A stretch of DNA of 64,000 nt, from contig NZ_OZ257125.1 of NCBI RefSeq assembly GCF_965279055.1, forward strand, positions 1,798,001-1,862,000. The letters run 5' to 3'. The position numbers were made by a program, and so were the translations under genes. Below the pieces are notes generated by a model. The model had not been told where the DNA came from. It saw only the letters and a program-made list of their open reading frames with translations, and did not search any database. Shown piece after piece: positions 8,180-15,553 of this stretch (its first letter is position 1; each line of letters begins with the position of its first letter). This stretch comes from Hydrocarboniphaga sp965279055. GTDB taxonomy: Bacteria > Pseudomonadota > Gammaproteobacteria > Nevskiales > Nevskiaceae.

Positions 8180-8889
8180 GGGGAATCTCCGGCGTCGCCG
8201 GCATGCGGGATGACGACGTTCGCCGCAGCCTGCGGTAGCGTCGGGACGAGCCAGCGGAAAACCAGCGTCGCCGCCGCGGCACCCGCCAACTGCGCCACGA
8301 CGAACAGCGGCGCATCGATCGGCCGGATGCCGGCGAACGTGTTGGTCGCCGCTCGGGCCAGGGTCACGGCCGGATTGGCGAACGAGGTCGACGCGGTGAA
8401 CCAGTACGCGCCGACGATGTAGCCCGATACAGCAAAGGGCACGGCCGACGATCGCAGCCGCGCGCAGCCCCAGATGACGGACAGCAGGCCGAAGGTCGCA
8501 ACGAACTCGCTGAAGGCTTGTGCAGGCCCGGAGCGTTCATGCAGCGAGACCGCGAACGTCGGCTCGGTGAACATCGCATGCGCGGCGGCAACGCCGACAA
8601 ACGCGCCAATGATCTGCGCGGCCACGTAGGCCGGCACCTCGCGCCACGGCAGACCACCTTGCGAGGCGTCGGCGAGCGTCACCGCCGGATTGAAGTGCGC
8701 GCCGGAAATCGGTCCAAAGCTCAGGATCAGCGCCATCAATACACCGCCGGTGGCGATAGAGTTGGCCAGCAACGCGATGGCGACATTCCCGCCCGCCAGT
8801 CGCTCGCCCATGATTCCGGAACCCACCACGGCCGCCAGCAGCAGCGCAGTTCCAAGGCATTCGGCCACCGCACGACGGATCAGCGTCAT
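8176..8889 (-). CDS. aqpS: Aquaglyceroporin-type arsenite channel
   Basis: A 237-residue MIP-family membrane protein with six predicted helices and the two pore-forming NPA boxes, HFNPAVT (near residue 66) and FANPAVTLARA (near residue 170). The length and half-repeat structure are normal for the family. Placement inside an arsenic operon, between two arsC genes, matches the Sinorhizobium-type arrangement in which AqpS lets arsenite formed by ArsC leave the cell down its gradient, replacing a pump. No arsB, acr3 or arsA is present in the window, which strengthens that reading. It overlaps both neighbours by 4 bases. Confidence 0.9.
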   Translation of the reverse strand: MTLIRRAVAECLGTALLLAAVVGSGIMGERLAGGNVAIALLANSIATGGVLMALILSFGPISGAHFNPAVTLADASQGGLPWREVPAYVAAQIIGAFVGVAAAHAMFTEPTFAVSLHERSGPAQAFSEFVATFGLLSVIWGCARLRSSAVPFAVSGYIVGAYWFTASTSFANPAVTLARAATNTFAGIRPIDAPLFVVAQLAGAAAATLVFRWLVPTLPQAAANVVIPHAGDAGDSP

Positions 8890-9812
8890 TGTTTGCCGAT
8901 CTCGGAGATGTGCTTCTGAAGCGCGATCCGGTCGAGCTTGGCCACGGGCAGGCTGGCGAACAGCTCGATGCGCCGCCGCAATACCAGGAAGCTATCCGAG
9001 AAGGCTTTACGCTTCTGCTCATCCGTGCCGTCGACGGCCGCCGGGTCCGGCGTGCCCCAATGGGCGGTCATCGGTTGGCCCGGCCAGTACGGACACTGCT
9101 CGCCGGCGGCGTCATCGCATACCGTAAACACGAAATCCAGCGGCGGCGCGCCAGGCTGCGCGAACTCGTCCCAGCTCTTGCTGCGCAGGCCTTCGACAGA
9201 TAAGTGGCTGCGCTTGAGCAGATCGAGCGTGAAAGGATTGACCTCGCCCTTGGGGTGGCTGCCGGCGCTGTAAGCCTTGAACTTGCCCGCGCTGACGCCG
9301 AGGTTGTTCATCGCCACCTCGGCCATGATCGACCGGGCGGAGTTGCCTGTGCAGAGAAACAGGACGTTGAAGGGTTTGTCGGTCATCGGTTTGCTCATGA
9401 AAGCAGCGGTGGAAGGACACAGCGAGCTGAACTGCGGCATCGCGACGACGGCCCCCGGCGCTTCGCTGCGAGGCGTGTCTCGATAGCCTTGTTTGACGAA
9501 GAACGGCCTGGCCGTCGTCGTCAGCAGATATAGCGTTCTGACGCCGAGTTGCAGGGCCAGATGTTCGGCGGCAGCTACCAGTGCGATGGCCCGCCCGCCA
9601 CCCCGGTGAGAGTCGGCGACGACCAGCGAACGCAGCAGCGCCACGTCCCGAACCCGGTCGAGCCCGACAGCCCCCACGATCGCATCGCCTTCCCGCAGCA
9701 CCAGAAAATCCGCCAAGCTGTTGTCGCGAAGGTCGTCGGTCGTCAGGCCGGCTGAGGTCAGCAGAGTCTTGAGCGCCAGGGCATCGTCGGAACTGGCGGC
9801 GGCGATCGGCAT
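8886..9812 (-). CDS. ArsN2-type GNAT acetyltransferase fused to LMW-type arsenate reductase
   Basis: A 308-residue two-domain protein. Residues ~1-130 form a GNAT domain of the ArsN2 type: VGAVGLDRV, then LRSLVVADSHRGGGRA (acetyl-CoA loop) and LTTTARPFFVKQGY. Residues ~145-308 are an LMW-PTP-type ArsC with P-loop CTGNSARS (Cys154, Arg160), YSAGSHPKGEVNP, and FTVCDDAAGEQCPYWPG. I choose the ATG at 9812 because it falls one base after the stop of the ArsI-like gene (TGATATG), although an open frame extends to 9869. It overlaps aqpS by 4 bases. The reductase role is clear; the acetyl-acceptor of the GNAT half is unknown. Confidence 0.9.
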   Translation of the reverse strand: MPIAAASSDDALALKTLLTSAGLTTDDLRDNSLADFLVLREGDAIVGAVGLDRVRDVALLRSLVVADSHRGGGRAIALVAAAEHLALQLGVRTLYLLTTTARPFFVKQGYRDTPRSEAPGAVVAMPQFSSLCPSTAAFMSKPMTDKPFNVLFLCTGNSARSIMAEVAMNNLGVSAGKFKAYSAGSHPKGEVNPFTLDLLKRSHLSVEGLRSKSWDEFAQPGAPPLDFVFTVCDDAAGEQCPYWPGQPMTAHWGTPDPAAVDGTDEQKRKAFSDSFLVLRRRIELFASLPVAKLDRIALQKHISEIGKQ

Positions 9813-9813
9813 A

Positions 9814-10329
9814 TCAGCGGCGGCCGGTCTTCGCTTTCGCGAGAGCGCCGGTGGCGATCTTGGGGCCACAGCAGGGAGCGGCGACTTTGACGTCGACGGG
9901 CTTCGCCGCCGGCGCGCAGCAGGCGCTGGCAGTCGGCCTGGCTTGGATCGCCGGCATTCCGAAAACAGGAATGCTGCCGAGCGTTCGGAATATCTCCCAA
10001 GCGATGCCCTGCGGGTCTTGAATCCAGTGCTTGTCGGAATTGGCGTGGCAGCAGGCCGCGCCGTCTTCGGTGACGGTGGCGACGTCGGCGCGCTCGGCCT
10101 GGTGGCGCAGCTCCATCAACTCGGCTTCGGATTCAACCTGGAAGCCCAGATGATTGATTCCCGGCTTCCCGTCGCGGTCTGAGATCGCGAAATTGATCCG
10201 CGGATCGTCGAGCATCCACTTGGCGTAGTCGCCCTTGGTGACGATTGGCTCGGCACCGAACAGCTTCGAATAGAACCCGACACTGTCGGACAGGTTCTTC
10301 ACGGACACATGGACATGAAACCGCTTCAT
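9814..10329 (-). CDS. ArsI/CadI-like VOC-fold dioxygenase with extra cysteine pairs
   Basis: A 171-residue VOC (glyoxalase-fold) protein. Likely metal ligands are in HVHVSV (residues 5-7), His60 in INHLGFQV and Glu112 in WEIF. Cys93-Cys94, in GAACCHANSDKHWIQDPQG, is in the place of the vicinal pair that binds trivalent organoarsenicals in ArsI C-As lyases. The tail adds two more pairs, Cys137-138 and Cys153-154, on a flexible Ala/Lys-rich segment. The ATG at 10329 is one base after the arsR stop. With ArsH it suggests handling of methylated or aromatic arsenicals. CadI-like proteins of uncertain function are close relatives, so the lyase activity is inferred. Confidence 0.86.
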   Translation of the reverse strand: MKRFHVHVSVKNLSDSVGFYSKLFGAEPIVTKGDYAKWMLDDPRINFAISDRDGKPGINHLGFQVESEAELMELRHQAERADVATVTEDGAACCHANSDKHWIQDPQGIAWEIFRTLGSIPVFGMPAIQARPTASACCAPAAKPVDVKVAAPCCGPKIATGALAKAKTGRR

Positions 10330-10330
10330 C

Positions 10331-10663
10331 TCAGCATTCCTGGCAGGTGCTGGGGGCGGCACATTCGGCGGCGGCCGGGGCGCCGGCGCAGCAGCTTTCG
10401 GTGAGGTAGCCCAACAGGGCATTCATCGCCTTGAAGTCGGGCGCGTAGTAGATGAACCGGCCATCCTGCCGGGACTTCAGCAGTCCGGCGTTGCTCAGCT
10501 CTTTCAGATGGAACGACAGGGCATTCGGCGCCACGCCCAGGCGCTCGGCAATCTCGCCGGCCGGCATTCCGTCCGGTCCTTTCTGGACCAGCAGGCGGAA
10601 CACAGACAGGCGCGAATACTGCGCCAGCGCGGACAGGCGGGTGACGGCCGTCTCGATCTTCAT
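10331..10663 (-). CDS. arsR: ArsR-family arsenite-responsive repressor
   Basis: A 110-residue winged-helix regulator. The recognition helix region is APNALSFHLKELSNAGLL (residues ~45-62), followed by the wing RQDGRFIYYAPD. The C-terminal tail holds Cys91-Cys92, Cys101, Cys107 and Cys110; adjacent cysteines plus a third nearby resemble the As(III) site of the Acidithiobacillus ferrooxidans ArsR rather than the CxC site in helix 3 of R773 ArsR. The family dissociates from DNA on binding arsenite. It is the first gene of the arsenic operon, with AT-rich inverted TCAA/TTGA repeats just upstream. Confidence 0.95.
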   Translation of the reverse strand: MKIETAVTRLSALAQYSRLSVFRLLVQKGPDGMPAGEIAERLGVAPNALSFHLKELSNAGLLKSRQDGRFIYYAPDFKAMNALLGYLTESCCAGAPAAAECAAPSTCQEC

Positions 10664-10666
10664 GAT

Positions 10667-10709
10667 TCAAAGATTATTGAAGCATTTCAAAAGTGTCAAT
10701 AACTATTGA
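10667..10709 (-). promoter_or_regulatory. Candidate ArsR operator region
   Basis: Immediately upstream of the arsR start lie two inverted repeats: TCAAAGATTATTGA (10668-10681) and TCAATAACTATTGA (10696-10709). ArsR-family operators are typically AT-rich repeats of this TCAA...TTGA kind. Placement over the arsR promoter fits autoregulation of the operon. Confidence 0.65.
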
Positions 10710-10748
10710 ACTATTGAACTATTGAACTATTGAACTATTGAACTATTG
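10701..10748. repeat. Six tandem copies of the octamer AACTATTG
   Basis: Exactly six head-to-tail copies fill 48 bases, followed by a partial copy (AATAG). The first copy is part of the second ArsR-like palindrome, so each unit carries a half-site ATTGA. The array lies in the 177-base gap between arsR and the next gene and is very AT-rich for this genome. Confidence 0.97.
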
Positions 10749-10840
10749 AATAGACGTGTCGATCAAAATCGCTGTTTCAAACCAAGTTGAAATTAGAGCA
10801 ACGTCCTGAAACGACGATTTAAACAGTAGCTGCTCGCTGT

Positions 10841-12628
10841 TTAAGGAACCGCTCCATCCGGGCCGGGCAGCGCGATCTTGCGCACGAACGCGGTGTAGCG
10901 CGGGTCGTCCTTGTATGCGGCCAGGAACGGGTCGGCGCGCATCAGGAACACGCCGGGATCGTGCGTCTGTCGCGCCCGTTCCAGCCATTCGAACATCGCG
11001 CCCGGCTGCTTGCGCAGCGCGTAGACCATCGCGATCTGCGCACCGCTGGTGTCGGCGTTTTCGGCGATCAGCTGCTCGAGCTGCGCATCGGCTTGCTTGA
11101 GTTCGCCGTTCGCGAAGTAGGCCAGCGACAGCGCGTAATTGCGCCAGAAATTATTGGTCTCTCTCTTCGCCAGGTCGACGGCCTGCGCCGCATCGCCGCG
11201 CAGAATCTGCAGCACTGCGAGCTGCATATAGCTCTGGCTGCCCTCGGGCTGCAGATCGATCGCCTTGTGCAGCGAGGCTTCCGCTTCGTCATACGCGCCC
11301 TTGCCGGTCTGCGCGCGCGACAGGTAGTACAGCGCGGAGCCGAATAGCGGATCGACCGCGATCGCCTTGCGTCCGGACGCGATGGCTTCGTCGAAGCGGC
11401 CTTCGCCGGCCTGACGGAAGCCCTGGTTATTCAGCATCAGCGCGTCCTGCGGCAGCAGCGCGCCAGCGCGCTCGAATTCGGCGCCGGACGCGGCCCAGTC
11501 CAGATCGTCGTTCTGCAGCAGCATGCCGCGCGCGAAGTGCGCCTGGCCCAGACCGGGTGCCAGCCGTAGCGCGGTGTCGGCGGCCTCGCGTGCCTGCAGC
11601 AGATCGCGGCGAACTTCGCCGCCGTCGCCGCCCAGGGTCGTCGCCCTGATGGTCAACGTGCTCGACAGCCGCGCCCAGGCCAGCGCGTAGTCCGGGTCGA
11701 GCCGGATCGCGTCGCGGAAAGAACTGATGGCCTTGGCGAAATCCTCTCGCGTGCGCCGCGCGAAGTAGTAATTGCCCTGCAGCAGCGCGTTGTAGGCCTC
11801 CACATTGCCGTTGGACGGCGTTGCCGCGCTCGGCGCCTGCACCGCCTGCGCGTTGTTGCCGAGCAGCGCGATCTTCAGCTGCCCGGCGACCGAGGCGGCG
11901 ATCTCGCTCTGCACCGCGAAGATGTCTTTCAGCTCGCGATCGTAGGTCTGCGACCAGACGTTGGCGCCGTCGGCCGACTTGATCAGCGCGACCGCGATGC
12001 GCACCCGGTCCGACGACCGGCGCACGCTGCCTTCCAGCAGATACACAACGCCGAGCTTCTCGCCGATGGCCTTGCTGTCGGCGTCGCTGTTGCGGAACTG
12101 GAACGAGGAGGTGCGGCCGATGACCTTGAGGCTGCTGAGTCGCGACAGCGACGAGATCAGCTCCTCGGACACGCCGTCGGAGAAATAATCGTTGGCCGGG
12201 TCGCCGGTGGAATTGGCCAGCGGCAGCACCGCGATGGACTTCTCCGTGGCCGTTGCATTCGACGAAGACGCGCCGTCCCGGTGCAGCACCAGCCGGTCGG
12301 CCAGCAGCGCGACCACGGCCAGGCTCAGCACGACGACGATGATGCGGTCGAAACCACGGTTGCCGGTCTGCAGCGCGGCGCGGTCGTCGCGGTCGATCTC
12401 GCTTTCCAGCTTGATGCCCTGCGGCGTCCACTCGTAGAACCATGACAGCAGCAGCGCGAACGGGAAGCCGATCACGGCGGCAACGACGATCCAGCGCACC
12501 ACCCATTCTTCGATATGGAAGAACGGGAACACCTGTGTGGCGACCTGCACCAGCAGCCAGGCCGCGCCGGCATAGAACACCGCGGCGCGGTGCACGTTGC
12601 GGCGCCGCAGTTCCTGGAAACTGATCAC
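10841..12628 (-). CDS. Membrane protein with TolB-like domain and TPR repeats
   Basis: A 595-residue protein starting at GTG. Two N-terminal hydrophobic segments (~residues 15-65, ending FYEWTPQGIKLE) and a third helix at ~95-112 anchor it in the inner membrane. Next is a TolB-N/FlgO-like domain (SIAVLPLANSTGDPANDYFSDGVSEEL cut here in two motifs: SIAVLPLAN and DYFSDGVSEEL), ending near LKDIFAVQSEI. At least six TPR units follow from ~residue 270 to 570. The same layout occurs in proteins attached to adenylate cyclases or winged-helix regulators, but here no effector domain is present. Function unknown; it probably scaffolds protein contacts. Confidence 0.75.
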   Translation of the reverse strand: MISFQELRRRNVHRAAVFYAGAAWLLVQVATQVFPFFHIEEWVVRWIVVAAVIGFPFALLLSWFYEWTPQGIKLESEIDRDDRAALQTGNRGFDRIIVVVLSLAVVALLADRLVLHRDGASSSNATATEKSIAVLPLANSTGDPANDYFSDGVSEELISSLSRLSSLKVIGRTSSFQFRNSDADSKAIGEKLGVVYLLEGSVRRSSDRVRIAVALIKSADGANVWSQTYDRELKDIFAVQSEIAASVAGQLKIALLGNNAQAVQAPSAATPSNGNVEAYNALLQGNYYFARRTREDFAKAISSFRDAIRLDPDYALAWARLSSTLTIRATTLGGDGGEVRRDLLQAREAADTALRLAPGLGQAHFARGMLLQNDDLDWAASGAEFERAGALLPQDALMLNNQGFRQAGEGRFDEAIASGRKAIAVDPLFGSALYYLSRAQTGKGAYDEAEASLHKAIDLQPEGSQSYMQLAVLQILRGDAAQAVDLAKRETNNFWRNYALSLAYFANGELKQADAQLEQLIAENADTSGAQIAMVYALRKQPGAMFEWLERARQTHDPGVFLMRADPFLAAYKDDPRYTAFVRKIALPGPDGAVP

Positions 12629-12703
12629 GTGGGTGCTGCGTTCAAAGATGGTGCCCCGAGTCTCCCTGGCCGATCGTTGCAGACGGCAGGGCAGCAGACC
12701 CAG

Positions 12704-13624
12704 TCAAGCCCGCGCCAGCGCGTAATCGATCGCCGCACAGACCGCGGTCACCTGGGCAAGGATGCACTGCTCGTCGCTGGCACGCGGGCTGTCCGGGTAG
12801 ACCTCGGTGGTGGTGCGGTAGCGTGCGCTGGTCATGCCGGCGCAAAGGCCCAGCGGTCGCAGCGCGTATTCGATGACGCCCGGTGCGATCACCGGCGAGC
12901 CGATGATCTCGCCGCGACCGTCGGCCGGCGCGATGTGCGTGACTCTGGCCACCGCCGCGATCACCGCCTGCTGGAACGCGGTCTGCGGCTGCTCGCTGTC
13001 GTCGACCAGATAGAAGCCGTCGGGAATCTCGCCCGGCTCGTAGACCTTGCCGTCGCGCGCCGCCAGCGCCGGACGGAATTCGGACTCGTCGGTGTCGGTG
13101 GTTTCATGCAGGTCCACATGCAGCAGCAGGCGCTCGCGCAGCGGCGCGACCAGACGCAGCAGCGCCGCCGATTCCTGCGCCGGGCTGTCGTCGCGGAACG
13201 AGCGGTTCGGGTCGATCGCGTAAGGATTCCAGCGTTGTATCGTCTCGTAAGCCCAGGGGCTGATGCAGGGCGCGACCAGCAGGTTGATGCGTCCGGCGTA
13301 GTCCGCCGCGTGGCGCTCGACGAAGCGCAGCGCGCCGTGCACGCCGCTGGTCTCGTAGCCGTGCACACCGCCGGTGATCAGCACGCAAGGCAGCTCGTCG
13401 TGCCAGTCGCGGCTGCGAATGCAGTACAGCGGGAAACGCTCGGGGTCGAAGTCCAGACTGCCGTACTGCTGCACGTCGAAGCGCGCGCGCAGCCTGTCGA
13501 TGACGGCCAGCACGTCGTCCTTGTAGCGGCGCCGGATCGCGTGGCTGGAGCGCCAGGCCTGTATTTCGGTCGCGCCCCAGGGCTGGCCCGGAGTGCCGAT
13601 CGGATAGGGTTGTGAAACGCTCAT
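12704..13624 (-). CDS. M14-family metallocarboxypeptidase
   Basis: A 306-residue zinc peptidase of the carboxypeptidase A/succinylglutamate desuccinylase superfamily. The zinc motif HxxE is in GGVHGYETSG (near residue 85), the third ligand is His in LLHVDLHET, NPNRSF-like DPNRSFRDD supplies the substrate-binding Asn-Arg, and TTTEVYPD near the end contains the likely catalytic Glu. No signal peptide is seen, so it is probably cytoplasmic. I start it at the ATG at 13624 because the alternative ATG at 13657 adds a non-conserved leader; neither has a strong ribosome site. The natural substrate is unknown. Confidence 0.85.
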   Translation of the reverse strand: MSVSQPYPIGTPGQPWGATEIQAWRSSHAIRRRYKDDVLAVIDRLRARFDVQQYGSLDFDPERFPLYCIRSRDWHDELPCVLITGGVHGYETSGVHGALRFVERHAADYAGRINLLVAPCISPWAYETIQRWNPYAIDPNRSFRDDSPAQESAALLRLVAPLRERLLLHVDLHETTDTDESEFRPALAARDGKVYEPGEIPDGFYLVDDSEQPQTAFQQAVIAAVARVTHIAPADGRGEIIGSPVIAPGVIEYALRPLGLCAGMTSARYRTTTEVYPDSPRASDEQCILAQVTAVCAAIDYALARA

Positions 13625-13694
13625 GAAGTAGGCTCGTCTGGCTGCGAAGGACGGCATAAGCTATCACCGCGCCTCAACGAAAATGGAGTGGACG

Positions 13695-13949
13695 ATGCTG
13701 CAGATGCGACCGGGCTGCGAATGCTGCGACCGCGACTTGCCGGCGGATTCTGCCGAGGCGCTCATCTGCTCGTTCGAGTGCACCTTCTGCACCGCTTGCG
13801 CCGAAGGCGCGCTGCAGGGCCGCTGCCCGAACTGCGGCGGTGAGCTGGTGACGCGTCCGCGCCGGCCCGCCGCGGCGCTGGCGAAGTATCCCGCTTCGAC
13901 CGAGCGCGTGTTCAAGCCGCAGGGCTGCGGTACTCCAGCGGCTTTCTGA
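13695..13949 (+). CDS. DUF1272 small zinc-binding protein
   Basis: An 84-residue Cys-rich protein that matches the DUF1272 pattern: MRPGCECCDRDLP at the start, ICSFECTFCTAC in the middle and CPNCGGELVTRPRRP. The paired CxxC motifs should bind zinc. The ATG at 13695 is chosen because GGAG lies 6 bases upstream; an upstream in-frame ATG at 13683 includes that site. The family has no known function. It is divergent from the M14 peptidase gene. Confidence 0.9.
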   Translation: MLQMRPGCECCDRDLPADSAEALICSFECTFCTACAEGALQGRCPNCGGELVTRPRRPAAALAKYPASTERVFKPQGCGTPAAF

Positions 13950-14175
13950 GACGCGATCCGAATTCGACGAGACACGGTCTGCTTCGTTGACCGTTTTGCC
14001 GGTGTCCATTGCCGCAGGCTAGCGCGGCATGGCGGTCCGAGCGGGCGCGCCGATTCAGCCGGCGGTCGGGGCGCGTACTCAAGGCTAGCTCGTATCGCGG
14101 CGGGACTGATGCGCTGCGCGTGCGGCCGGTAAAAACCGGCACCGCCGACATCCACTCCCTGACGCCGGGTACCGT

Positions 14176-14580
14176 ATGCGAGCGCTGGTTATAGAAGACG
14201 ACTCCGGGTTCCGCTCGATGGTCGGTGAAGCTTTCAAGGACGATGGCTTCGCGCTGGTCGCCCACGATGGCGAGACCGGATTGCGCATGGCCAGCGAGCT
14301 GCCTTTCGATATCACCATCATCGATCTGGGCCTGCCCGGCATCAGCGGCACCGAAACCATCCGACGGATGCGAGCGGCAGGGCATCGCTTCCCGATCCTG
14401 ATCCTGACCGGCCGCGATGACCTGGCGTCGAAGATCGAAGGCCTGGAAGCCGGCGCCGACGACTATCTGACCAAGCCGTTCCAGTACGAGGAGCTGCTGG
14501 CGCGCGCCAGGACGCTGCTCGACCGCGTCGACAACGGCGGGGACGCGATCAGCGATCCGGCGATGCGGCGGGCGACGTAA
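14176..14580 (+). CDS. Single-domain response regulator receiver protein
   Basis: A 134-residue protein that is nearly all receiver domain: acidic residues at 7-9 (VIEDDSG), phosphoacceptor Asp50 in IIDLGLPG, Thr in LILTGRDD, and Lys in DDYLTKPFQYEELLAR. The sequence is closest to OmpR/PhoP-type receivers, which normally continue into a winged-helix domain after the LLAR segment; here it stops after a short tail and nothing downstream in any frame resembles the missing domain. It is either a genuine CheY-like protein or an old truncation. No histidine kinase is adjacent, so its partner is unknown. Confidence 0.88.
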   Translation: MRALVIEDDSGFRSMVGEAFKDDGFALVAHDGETGLRMASELPFDITIIDLGLPGISGTETIRRMRAAGHRFPILILTGRDDLASKIEGLEAGADDYLTKPFQYEELLARARTLLDRVDNGGDAISDPAMRRAT

Positions 14581-14796
14581 CCCCGGATCTCGCGGCGCCT
14601 ACGCGGTAGACGAACGCGGCCACCACCGAGTCCCGCTCGCCCCGATGGGCCGGCGTTGTTTGGGGCGCGGTACCGAGGCGGGGCGGCGTCGCGGTTGGTC
14701 ATTGTGAAAAACTAACAACAGCAAAAGACAAAGTCATTGTACCTATTGCGGCATGCCTACTAGGATGGCGGCTCCTACAACACAAGCGGACACGAC

Positions 14797-15360
14797 ATGT
14801 CTCTGATCAATACCCCCGTCAAGCCGTTCAAGGTCAACGCCTTCCACAACGGCAAATTCATCGAACTGACCGAGGCCTCGCTCAAGGGCAAGTGGTCGGT
14901 CGTGATCTTCATGCCGGCAGCTTTCACGTTCAATTGCCCGACCGAAGTCGAGGACGCGGCCGCGAACTACGCCGAGTTCCAGAAGGCCAACGCCGAGGTC
15001 TACATCGTCACCACCGACACGCATTTCTCGCACAAGGTCTGGCACGAGACCTCGCCGGCCGTCGGCAAGGCGCAGTTCCCGCTGGTCGGCGATCCGACCC
15101 ACCAGCTGACCCGCGCGTTCGACGTGCACATCGAAGAGGAAGGCCTGGCGCTGCGCGGCACCTTCGTCATCAACCCGGAAGGCGTGATCAAGACGCTGGA
15201 AATCCACTCCAACGAAATCGCGCGTGACGTCTCCGAGACGCTGCGCAAGCTCAAGGCCGCGCAGTTCACCGCCGCCAACCCGGGCCAGGTCTGCCCGGCC
15301 AAGTGGAAGGAAGGCGAAAAGACGCTGAAGCCGTCGCTGGATCTGGTCGGCAAGATCTAG
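14797..15360 (+). CDS. ahpC: Alkyl hydroperoxide reductase C (peroxiredoxin)
   Basis: A 187-residue 2-Cys peroxiredoxin of standard length. The peroxidatic Cys47 is in AFTFNCPTEV and the resolving Cys166 in GQVCPAKWKEG. It reduces hydrogen peroxide, organic peroxides and peroxynitrite, and is recycled by AhpF, encoded 193 bases downstream on the same strand. A CGTCATTCCCGC repeat lies between the two genes. Upstream (14700-14790) the sequence is AT-rich and could hold an OxyR-controlled promoter, but I could not identify a convincing OxyR site. Confidence 0.97.
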   Translation: MSLINTPVKPFKVNAFHNGKFIELTEASLKGKWSVVIFMPAAFTFNCPTEVEDAAANYAEFQKANAEVYIVTTDTHFSHKVWHETSPAVGKAQFPLVGDPTHQLTRAFDVHIEEEGLALRGTFVINPEGVIKTLEIHSNEIARDVSETLRKLKAAQFTAANPGQVCPAKWKEGEKTLKPSLDLVGKI

Positions 15361-15372
15361 CCAGCACGCTCC

Positions 15373-15460
15373 CGTCATTCCCGCGCAAGCGGGAATCCAG
15401 TCACCGGCGCCGCGCCAACCGCGGCCGCAACTGGATGCCCGCTGGCGCGGGCATGACGGG
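15373..15460. repeat. Palindromic repeat family B, copy 1 (CGTCATTCCCGC)
   Basis: Left part CGTCATTCCCGCGCAAGCGG at 15373, right part ending GGCATGACGG at 15459, the two halves being imperfect reverse complements (ATTCCCGC.../...GCGGGCATGACG) with inner CCAG/CTGG. It separates ahpC and ahpF. A second copy lies at 34861-34941. Confidence 0.85.
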
Positions 15461-15553
15461 ATTGTTTTGCCCGCGATCTCTGGTTGATTTGCGGTTGATT
15501 CACCCCCAATTCCTTACCTGACTTTTCGATTCACCGATTCCTGGAGCCTCGCC

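Noticed and set aside
10701..10748. Octamer array as a CRISPR-like repeat
   Set aside because: Units are directly adjacent with no spacers and no cas genes are present; it is a simple tandem repeat.
12515..13615. Long plus-strand frame over the M14 peptidase
   Set aside because: Antisense to a gene with intact zinc and catalytic motifs; composition is that of a reversed GC-rich gene.
14700..14796. Possible OxyR site upstream of ahpC
   Set aside because: CTAT/TAGG fragments around 14740-14765 do not reach the spaced ATAG/CTAT pattern; only weak symmetry.
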